Positions 1-5,624 of a stretch of 7,264 nt of DNA are shown piece after piece (positions within the stretch are counted from its first letter, which is position 1; every line of letters starts with the position of its first letter). The DNA is taken from contig CALBME010000213.1 of assembly GCA_937896295.1 (NCBI GenBank), forward strand, positions 1 through 7,264. Direction: 5' to 3'. This DNA comes from an uncultured Micavibrio sp. Lineage in GTDB: Bacteria > Pseudomonadota > Alphaproteobacteria > Micavibrionales > UBA1664. The translations under genes and the position numbers were made by a program. Under the pieces are notes generated by a model, which did no database searches, was not told the origin of the DNA, and saw only the letters and a program-made list of their open reading frames with translations.

Positions 1-430
1 TTTTCGGGGTTTTAAGTTTTTTGCCGTAGAGTTCGAGCGTGTGGTCGACCAGCTCGTACCCGAGTTCACGGGCGATTTCCTCTTTGAGCTTTTCCAGTTT
101 TTCATTCTGAAATTCAATGACCGCACCGGTATCCAGATCAACCAGATGGTGGTGGTGTTCGGCATTGACCTCAAAGCGGGCGAAGTTCTGGCGGAATTCG
201 CGGCGGTCCACCAGGTTCATCTCATCCAGCAGGTTCAGGGTGCGGTAAACTGTGGCCATGGAAATGGACGGATCCAGCACCTTGGCACGGTCGAATACGG
301 ACTCTACCGACGGATGGTCTTCGGCCCCTGCCAGAACCTGAAGAATGGTACGGCGCTGGCCGGTCATTTTGACCCCCGCCTTGGCGCACTTGGCTTCCAG
401 ATCTTCGAATGTGTCGCGGTCGAGATGCAT
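1..430 (-). CDS. fur: Fur-family metal-responsive transcriptional regulator (3' end off the window)
   Basis: This is a Fur/Mur-type repressor, a cytoplasmic dimer that binds operator DNA when loaded with Fe(II) or Mn(II). 143 residues are visible, near full family length, and the frame runs off the left edge with no stop. The winged-helix domain occupies about residues 15-85, with the recognition helix at SMATVYRTLNLLDE (57-70). The regulatory metal site is supported by H39, E87, the histidine run at 92-95 and H130 just before LELYG. The CxxC that holds structural zinc in E. coli Fur is absent: the segment after the histidines reads LVDLDTG. As I recall, several alphaproteobacterial Fur/Mur proteins lack it too. 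The ATG at 430 is the only ATG start in frame, because a TAA lies four codons upstream. It follows the kinase stop by 18 bases with no clear Shine-Dalgarno, so translation may be coupled. Fur is favoured over Zur or PerR; the true metal is not decidable here. Confidence 0.9.
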   Translation of the reverse strand, partial: MHLDRDTFEDLEAKCAKAGVKMTGQRRTILQVLAGAEDHPSVESVFDRAKVLDPSISMATVYRTLNLLDEMNLVDRREFRQNFARFEVNAEHHHHLVDLDTGAVIEFQNEKLEKLKEEIARELGYELVDHTLELYGKKLKTPK

Positions 431-448
431 GGAGACAGATTAGCCCGG

Positions 449-1942
449 TCAGGCCTTCAGGGGCAAGCGGCAGGTAACGGTGGTTCCCTTGTCGATCTGG
501 GAGGCGACGGTCAGTTCGCCGTGGTGCAGTTCCATCATGGCGCGGGCAATGGGCAGACCAAGGCCGGTTCCCTGCCCCTTGGCGATGCGGGGATCGATGA
601 CCTGCCCGAACGGACGCATGACTTCATCAATCTTGTCGGCGGGAATACCGATGCCCTCGTCCCGCACCTCGATCACCAGATGATTGTCCTCGGCGCGGGC
701 GGCGATGTAGATACGTCCACCTTTGTGCGAGAATTTGACCGCGTTGGATAACAGGTTCAGGAGAACCTGACGGATCAGCCGTGCATCCACACGCACGAGT
801 CCGAGATTGTCGGAAATGCTCAGATCCATGGTCAGGTCGTTTTCGACGGCACGGGCGCGCATCAGGCGGACCACTTCCTCCATCAGGGGGACGATATCGG
901 CGGGGCGGGCGTCGAGTTTCATGTGACCGGCCTCGATCTTAGACATATCCAGGACGTCATTGATGATGGCCAGAAGATGAGTGGCCGAAAATTTGATATC
1001 GCCGATGTATTCGCGGTAATGCGGGTTTTCGACAGGCCCCAGAGTGCCCGTTTCCATCATGTCGGAAAAGCCGATGATGGCGTTGAGCGGCGTGCGCAGT
1101 TCATGCGACATATTGGCCAGAAACGCGGATTTCGCGGTGGATGCGGCGTCCGCCTCCTCCTTCGCGCGGCGCAGGTCGCGTTCGACCTTTTTGAGGTGCG
1201 TGATATCGACAATGGTGGAAATACGGAATTTACGCGCGCCGGAGAGTTCAATCACGCCGGATGACGCAAGGACGTTGGCCAGCGTACCATCCTTGCGCAG
1301 TATTTTCAGTTCACGCGATTTTTCGGTGTAGGTCGAGCCCAGAAAATCTGCGTGGCGCGTACGGGCCAGCGCATGTTCTTCCTCAGGGATCAGGATGGTG
1401 AATTCCTGACCGATCAGGTCCATTGGTTCCCATCCATAGGTTTTACACATGGTGTCGTTGACACGGACAATACGCCCGTGATGGTCGGTCACAAGAATGC
1501 CGACATCGGACGCCTCGAATACGCTGGCAAAAATGGACATGGCGTCATCGCGTTCACGCCGCAGCGCATCATGATCCGTCGCCGGCAGGCGTCCGGCCAT
1601 GTCGATGGCAATCACCTTGTCCCTGTTCGGCCCGCGTACAGGATTGAGGTAAAAGCCCTGAATACGGATGCCGCCGGGCACCACCGGCACAACCTGCACG
1701 TTCATGGGCACGCCACTGTCGAAACATATACCGAATGCATTGATGATGTGCTGTTTGTTGGCGGTATCGAGCAGATCGTCGAGCCATGCGCCGTTCAGGG
1801 CATGCGCCGGGACACCGAAATACTTTTCGGCCGCGACGTTCGCACGTGCCGCATAAAAAAAGCCGTCCGGATCCCTTTCAATGATCAGGCGCGGAACAGG
1901 CCATTCATCGAACATGGATGCAAGGATATCTGGCGTCGGCAT
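449..1942 (-). CDS. Soluble PAS-domain sensor histidine kinase
   Basis: This 497-residue two-component sensor kinase would autophosphorylate a histidine and pass the phosphate to an unidentified response regulator. An N-terminal PAS-like region spans about 10-115. A clear PAS/PAC unit spans about 136-250 and ends in a D-I-T linker (VDITHLKK). A short coiled linker (250-270) leads to the HisKA helix with H280 in SHELRTPLNAIIGFS. The HATPase_c domain follows: N box with N396 and N400, G1 box DEGIGIP (428-434), F box RPFGQ (443-447) and G2 box GQGTGLGL (456-463). All motifs needed for activity are present. I see no membrane segment, signal peptide or receiver domain, so it should sense a cytoplasmic signal, possibly redox, a ligand or a partner protein. 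The ATG at 1942 is preceded by an AAAGG Shine-Dalgarno. No cognate regulator lies in the window. The overall type recalls alphaproteobacterial PleC/DivJ-like kinases, but no specific ortholog is claimed. Confidence 0.93.
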   Translation of the reverse strand: MPTPDILASMFDEWPVPRLIIERDPDGFFYAARANVAAEKYFGVPAHALNGAWLDDLLDTANKQHIINAFGICFDSGVPMNVQVVPVVPGGIRIQGFYLNPVRGPNRDKVIAIDMAGRLPATDHDALRRERDDAMSIFASVFEASDVGILVTDHHGRIVRVNDTMCKTYGWEPMDLIGQEFTILIPEEEHALARTRHADFLGSTYTEKSRELKILRKDGTLANVLASSGVIELSGARKFRISTIVDITHLKKVERDLRRAKEEADAASTAKSAFLANMSHELRTPLNAIIGFSDMMETGTLGPVENPHYREYIGDIKFSATHLLAIINDVLDMSKIEAGHMKLDARPADIVPLMEEVVRLMRARAVENDLTMDLSISDNLGLVRVDARLIRQVLLNLLSNAVKFSHKGGRIYIAARAEDNHLVIEVRDEGIGIPADKIDEVMRPFGQVIDPRIAKGQGTGLGLPIARAMMELHHGELTVASQIDKGTTVTCRLPLKA

Positions 1943-1973
1943 AAACGCCTTTATACGTGATTTTTATGAGGGT

Positions 1974-2609
1974 TTAAAGCGTCCCAAACAGGCGGTCGCC
2001 CGCATCGCCCAACCCCGGGACGATATAGGCGTGTTCGTTCAGATGGCTGTCCAATGCGCCGGTATAGATGGCCAGTTCCGGATAAATTTCATGGACATAT
2101 TTCACTCCCTCCGGCGCGGAAATAAGGGTCACTGCGCGAATATCGGAAAGTTTCGCCCCGGCATTCAGCAGTATTTCCACGGCCTTACCGGTGGAATGAC
2201 CGGTGGCCAGCATGGGATCGACCAGAAAGATCGGGCGGTTCAGGTCCCGGGGCAGCTTGGTCATATACTGGACGGGTTGTTTCGTATCTTCATCGCGGTA
2301 CAGGCCGATATGCCCCATGTGATAATCGGGGAACAGCGCCTGAAATCCGCTGACCAGCCCCATGCCTGCGCGCAGGATCGGGACGACCAGCACGCTGTTG
2401 TCCTGGGCCAGAACCTTGCCCGTCATTTCGGTCAGCGGCGTCACCACTTTCTGATCGCGGGTGGGCAGCGTAGCCGAGGCTTCGTACGCCAGCGCCTGCG
2501 AGATTTCATGCACGTACTGGCGGAATTCATGCACCTTCGCATTCTTGTCGCGCAGTTTGCTGAGGCGGTCGGCAACGACCGGGTGGCTGGATACGTGCAG
2601 GTTTTTCAT
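1974..2609 (-). CDS. upp: Uracil phosphoribosyltransferase
   Basis: Cytoplasmic pyrimidine-salvage enzyme that converts uracil and PRPP to UMP and pyrophosphate. The 211 residues match the usual family length of about 208-212. Visible motifs are the VVPILRAGMGL segment (75-85), the PRPP-binding loop FLVDPMLATGHST (128-140), and the uracil-binding C-terminal tail YIVPGLGDAGDRLFGT (195-210). Nothing essential is missing. The start ATG is two bases after the tgt stop, and a strong Shine-Dalgarno (AAAGGGGAAG, 2617-2626 read on the minus strand) lies inside the end of tgt, so the two are almost certainly co-transcribed and probably translationally coupled. Tgt and Upp both handle free bases, which may be why they sit together, but that link is inference. 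Confidence 0.97.
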   Translation of the reverse strand: MKNLHVSSHPVVADRLSKLRDKNAKVHEFRQYVHEISQALAYEASATLPTRDQKVVTPLTEMTGKVLAQDNSVLVVPILRAGMGLVSGFQALFPDYHMGHIGLYRDEDTKQPVQYMTKLPRDLNRPIFLVDPMLATGHSTGKAVEILLNAGAKLSDIRAVTLISAPEGVKYVHEIYPELAIYTGALDSHLNEHAYIVPGLGDAGDRLFGTL

Positions 2610-2611
2610 GA

Positions 2612-3811
2612 TCAGTCTTCCCCTTTTGTGTCAGGTATCCATTCTTTTTCGACAGCGTCAAGCGTATCGGTACGGATGCCTTCGCGGATTTCACGGAACA
2701 GCTGCATCATGACCGCAACGTTGTGCATGGACAGGACGTGTTCGGCCAGCGGTTCCTGCGCCTGCACCAGATGATGCAGCGTGCCGCGTGTATACTGGCG
2801 GCTGATGTGAAAGGTGCTGTCCGCATCGAGCGGCGTGTCATCGCCGCGGTATTTTGAATTGCGCAGGTTGATACGCATGCGGGGCTGGCCCTTAAGCAAC
2901 ATGGTCCCGTGCCCCGCGAGGCGCGTAGGCTCGACGCAGTCGAACGTATCGATACCCGCCTTCACGCCTGCAAATATATCTTCCACATGGCCAATACCCA
3001 GCATGTGTACGGGACGGTCGCGGCGCACCTGCTCCATGGTCGGTGTGACAATATCGTGCAGTTCGGACTTCGATTTGCCGAAATACCCGCCGATGGCCAT
3101 GCCGAAAAAGTCCTGCTCATTGATGGCTTTCGCACTTTCGGTGCGCAGGTCCATGTAATTGCCACCCTGCACGATGCCGTACAGGGCCTGCGTGTAATCA
3201 TTGGTTTCGGTAAATCGCCTGATGCAGCGGTCGCCCCAGCGCAGCGACATGCGCATGGAGTCGGCGTGATAGTTTTTGCCGTGCGCGGATGAAGTACATT
3301 CATCCAGCTGATAAATCAGGTCAGCGCCCAGCGCCTTTTGCACGTCGATGGATTTTTCCGGCGTCAGGTGAATTTTGGCCCCGCCCATGTAGCTATAGAA
3401 CCACGCACCTTCTTCATTGATCTTGATGAGCGATTTCTTGGCGCCCGCCTTGCCGCGATGCTTGATTTCATCGCTGGAGCCTTCATAGCCCATGACGAAA
3501 ATCTGGAAGCCGCCGCTGTCGGTCATGATGGGACCGTCCCAGACCATCATCTTGTGCAGGCCGCCCAACTTCTGGACGATCTCGGGGCCGGGGCGCACCA
3601 GCATATGATAGGTGTTGGCCAGAACGATATCGGCGCCGGCGGCCTTCGCTTCCTCGCCCGTCATGCAGCGCAGGCCCGCATGGGTACCGCAGAAAATGAA
3701 GTTCGGGGTCTGAATGGCGCCGTGCGGCGTATTTAAAAGACCAAGCCGCGCACGGTTGGTTGTGCACGGCTTGATGATATCGAATTTGAAATTGGGATAA
3801 AGCTGGCTCAC
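2612..3811 (-). CDS. tgt: tRNA-guanine transglycosylase, divergent chlamydia-like form lacking the zinc cysteines
   Basis: Tgt swaps guanine-34 of GUN-anticodon tRNAs for preQ1 or queuine. The 399 residues keep the core: DSGGFQ (98-103, general base D98), LDEC (169-172, substrate D170), GIVQGG (212-217) and the nucleophile D291 in FDCVEPTR. Three features stand out. An insertion at about 107-130 (GYEGSSDEIKHRGKAGAKK) resembles the one I recall in Chlamydia Tgt. The base-pocket loop is GGYFG (241-245), not the bacterial GGLAVG. The zinc motif CxCxxC is replaced, with S332, F334 and S337 where cysteines are expected, although H363 of the HN motif remains. The start is a GTG at 3811, the only in-frame start because the rpmB TAA lies in the same frame four codons upstream; its Shine-Dalgarno is weak. 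Family assignment is firm. Substrate (queuine or preQ1) and catalytic competence are open. Confidence 0.93.
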   Translation of the reverse strand: MSQLYPNFKFDIIKPCTTNRARLGLLNTPHGAIQTPNFIFCGTHAGLRCMTGEEAKAAGADIVLANTYHMLVRPGPEIVQKLGGLHKMMVWDGPIMTDSGGFQIFVMGYEGSSDEIKHRGKAGAKKSLIKINEEGAWFYSYMGGAKIHLTPEKSIDVQKALGADLIYQLDECTSSAHGKNYHADSMRMSLRWGDRCIRRFTETNDYTQALYGIVQGGNYMDLRTESAKAINEQDFFGMAIGGYFGKSKSELHDIVTPTMEQVRRDRPVHMLGIGHVEDIFAGVKAGIDTFDCVEPTRLAGHGTMLLKGQPRMRINLRNSKYRGDDTPLDADSTFHISRQYTRGTLHHLVQAQEPLAEHVLSMHNVAVMMQLFREIREGIRTDTLDAVEKEWIPDTKGED

Positions 3812-3820
3812 GCCGTTACT

Positions 3821-4108
3821 TTACGCGGCTTTTTGAGCGTCTTTGACCTGGTCGCGGACCTTGCGAAGCTTGGCGTCCATTTTGGACGGGGTCTGCTTCA
3901 GCAGCCAGGCATCGAGACCACCATTGTGTTCAATGGTGCGCAGGCCGGCAGGCGTGATTTTCAGGGAAACGAAACGCTTCAGGGTTTCCGAGAAAACGCG
4001 GGCATCGCGGATGTTCGGGCTGAAACGGCGTTTGGTTTTGTTGTTCGCGTGGGAAACCTTGTTTCCAACCTGGCGAAGTTTACCGGTAATCTGGCAGCGG
4101 CGCGTCAT
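3821..4108 (-). CDS. rpmB: 50S ribosomal protein L28
   Basis: Large-subunit ribosomal protein of 95 residues. It begins MTRRCQITGKLRQVGNKVSH, contains NNKTKRRFSPNI (22-33), the central SLKITPAGLRTIE (48-60) and a basic C-terminal helix typical of alphaproteobacterial L28. A longer reading from an ATG at 4177 was rejected: the extra 23 residues do not look like L28, would cover the promoter, and the ATG at 4108 has a proper Shine-Dalgarno (AAGGAA, 4116-4121 on the minus strand) seven bases away. It is the first gene of the leftward run, nine bases from tgt, so the downstream genes probably share its strong ribosomal-protein promoter. Confidence 0.96.
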   Translation of the reverse strand: MTRRCQITGKLRQVGNKVSHANNKTKRRFSPNIRDARVFSETLKRFVSLKITPAGLRTIEHNGGLDAWLLKQTPSKMDAKLRKVRDQVKDAQKAA

Positions 4109-4144
4109 AGGCGTATTCCTTACTAAATGTGAATCTCGGGCGGA

Positions 4145-4173
4145 CCTTAAGGGATAGGGCTCTGACAAGTCAA
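4145..4173 (-). promoter_or_regulatory. Probable sigma-70-type promoter of rpmB and the leftward operon
   Basis: On the minus strand a TTGACT -35 box (4168-4173) is followed by a 17-base spacer and a weaker TTAAGG -10 (4145-4150). This predicts a start near 4138 and a leader of about 30 bases that carries the rpmB Shine-Dalgarno. The A-rich tract just upstream (about 4187-4222) could act as an UP element. The -35 and spacing are good; the -10 is poor by E. coli rules but tolerable in alphaproteobacteria. Confidence 0.6.
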
Positions 4174-4194
4174 GCAAACTTGGGCCGAAAATAA

Positions 4195-4222
4195 TTTGTT
4201 CTTATTTTGTTCTTTTTGTTCT
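4195..4222. repeat. Three direct copies of TTTGTTCT
   Basis: The 8-mer TTTGTTCT occurs at 4195-4202, 4206-4213 and 4215-4222, with start-to-start spacing of 11 and 9 bases, close to one helical turn. It lies between the two divergent promoters. It could be a regulator-binding array, or just the T/A-rich UP element of the rpmB promoter seen from the other strand. Confidence 0.5.
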
Positions 4223-4229
4223 CCGACCA

Positions 4230-4238
4230 TGCTACAGT
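4230..4238 (+). promoter_or_regulatory. Candidate extended -10 promoter for the tail-fibre-like gene
   Basis: TGCTACAGT fits an extended -10 (TG-n-TACAGT). No correctly spaced -35 is visible: the nearest TTGTTC hexamers sit 11 and 20 bases upstream, neither near 17. If used, it gives a leader of about 90 bases containing the hairpin at 4273-4292. Weak prediction. Confidence 0.3.
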
Positions 4239-4272
4239 GCTTTCCATTCCCGCCACTCGTGTATCCAAAGAA

Positions 4273-4292
4273 CGGACGTGTCCCCACGTCCG
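4273..4292 (+). promoter_or_regulatory. Perfect 8-bp hairpin in the leader of the tail-fibre-like gene
   Basis: CGGACGTG (4273-4280) and CACGTCCG (4285-4292) are exact reverse complements separated by the loop TCCC. The stem is GC-rich and ends 41 bases before the start codon. There is no following T-tract, so it does not look like a terminator. It could stabilise the mRNA, be a protein-binding element or act as a DNA operator. Confidence 0.5.
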
Positions 4293-4333
4293 GCGATGGC
4301 GTTTAACCTCCTCACATTAAAGGAAAAAGCAGC

Positions 4334-5590
4334 ATGTCTACTGTTAACGGCCCCGGCTCTTCTACCGATAACGCCATTTCCCGCTGGGATGGCACTGGCG
4401 GCACCGATATCCAGAACTCTGGTGTCATCATCGATGATTCAAATAACGTAACGGGAATGAATACTCTACAATTGCCCTTTGACGGTCTTTACCTCCGCAC
4501 GCCAAATACACTTAATAATTTAATTATTAAGAACGGCTCTAATTTTTTCACCAGTCGCACGTTGTCTTTTTCGCTTTCCGATCGTGACACTGATATCGCG
4601 ATGTTCGGGGATTTCGAATGTCACGGTGGTAATTTCAGAGGCACCAGCCGCGGCACCAATACCGGCGATCAGACTACCAGCGGCACTACAGACCGTATAA
4701 CCGTTACCGATGGTTCTACCAATCCAGTCATTGACATTGCATCTTCGTATGAAGGTCAGACGTCGATTACAACCCTTGGCACTATCACTACAGGTGAATG
4801 GCAGGGTGATGTTATCGGCAGTTCTTATGGTGGCGCCGGAAATGTTAGCGGTCTTTTAAAGGCCGACGGCGCGGGAAATGTTTCTGCTGCCCTTGCCGGC
4901 GTAGACTATGCGGTCAGCAGCGTTGTTCCGTATACCAACGTCTTATGCCCGCATAAAAACCTGGTCCTTAAAACAGCAGGCGGCGACAGCATTGCCTTCA
5001 CGGCCGACATGCTTGTGCTTTATGATGCAGGCGGGGATGCGCGACAGTTTACGTCTTTCAACGTCACGCCCGACATTACGACATCGGGCGCCGGCGGACT
5101 TGATACCGGATCACCCGCGGCCGCGCACTGGTATTATATCTGGGCCATCGCAAAAGCAGATGGCACCAAATCGGCTGTATTCTCGTTGAGTTCGACGGCA
5201 CCCACATTACCGTCAGGCTATGTTTATTACGGACTGGTCGGTGCGGACTACTACAACGCGGGCAGCAGCTTGCTGTCGTTTCTGCAGCGTGGAACGGAAG
5301 TACTGTCGGCCGTGGTGCCTCTGGCATACGTCCCGTCAGTCACAGGTTATGTTTCCATCGACATCACCGAATGGGTACCGCCCATTGCCACGCGCATTTA
5401 TCTCAGCGTTAAACCTGCAGCAGGCGAAATCACCACGATCGTGCCTGAAACTGCGATTGCAACGAGCGAAATGGTGATTTCCGGCCCAGATAACTTCGTC
5501 ATGAATCTGGGCAACCCTTCTTATATTTACTACACCACCAGCAACGTAAGCGTGACCAACATCGCGTGGAATGGCTGGAGCTTCCTGTAA
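4334..5590 (+). CDS. Phage tail-fibre-like protein, isolated gene
   Basis: A 418-residue protein of the mosaic tail-fibre/appendage type. The N-terminus (GPGSSTDNAISRWDGTGG, 6-23, then IQNSGVIIDDSNNVTG, 26-41) matches a module I recognise from phage tail and host-specificity proteins. It is followed by GTNTGDQT (107-114), TLGTITTGEWQGDVIGSSYGG (split over 148-167) and GLLKADGAGNVSAALAGVDY (173-192), all recurrent tail-fibre phrases. The C-terminal half (about 200-418) is beta-rich with many aromatics (HWYYIW at 265-270, SGYVYYGLVGADYY at 294-307) and is the likely receptor-binding part. There is no signal peptide or membrane segment. AAAGGA at 4319-4324 lies nine bases from the ATG. No capsid, terminase, baseplate, assembly-chaperone or integrase gene is visible. 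The stretch around 4501-4560 is strikingly AT-rich (about one third GC), unlike the neighbours, which suggests acquisition. It may be a prophage remnant, a lone cargo gene or a repurposed adhesin. Confidence 0.75.
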   Translation: MSTVNGPGSSTDNAISRWDGTGGTDIQNSGVIIDDSNNVTGMNTLQLPFDGLYLRTPNTLNNLIIKNGSNFFTSRTLSFSLSDRDTDIAMFGDFECHGGNFRGTSRGTNTGDQTTSGTTDRITVTDGSTNPVIDIASSYEGQTSITTLGTITTGEWQGDVIGSSYGGAGNVSGLLKADGAGNVSAALAGVDYAVSSVVPYTNVLCPHKNLVLKTAGGDSIAFTADMLVLYDAGGDARQFTSFNVTPDITTSGAGGLDTGSPAAAHWYYIWAIAKADGTKSAVFSLSSTAPTLPSGYVYYGLVGADYYNAGSSLLSFLQRGTEVLSAVVPLAYVPSVTGYVSIDITEWVPPIATRIYLSVKPAAGEITTIVPETAIATSEMVISGPDNFVMNLGNPSYIYYTTSNVSVTNIAWNGWSFL

Positions 5591-5595
5591 ACCGC

Positions 5596-5623
5596 TAAAG
5601 CTGCGCCCTAGGGCGCAGCTTTA
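5596..5623. terminator. Bidirectional terminator, perfect 28-base palindrome
   Basis: The left arm TAAAGCTGCGCCC (5596-5608) is exactly complementary to the right arm (5611-5623) around a central TA, giving a 12-13 bp GC-rich stem with A/T ends. It fills the gap between two convergent genes, five bases after one stop and one base from the other. The U-tract is short on both strands, so termination strength is uncertain. Confidence 0.75.
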
Positions 5624-5624
5624 T

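Noticed and set aside
41..751. 236-codon open frame on the plus strand opposite fur and the kinase
   Set aside because: It spans parts of two well-supported genes on the other strand and has no family resemblance; it is a by-product of codon bias.
1881..2774. 297-codon plus-strand open frame opposite upp and tgt
   Set aside because: It covers conserved upp and the end of tgt in antisense and shows no recognisable domain.
4109..4177. N-terminal extension of L28 from an upstream ATG
   Set aside because: It would overlap the promoter, lacks L28 similarity, and the inner ATG has a good ribosome site.
4512..4530. AT-only inverted repeat with 9-base arms inside the tail-fibre-like gene
   Set aside because: It lies in coding sequence and is made of A and T only, so symmetry by chance is likely; noted only as part of the AT-rich patch.
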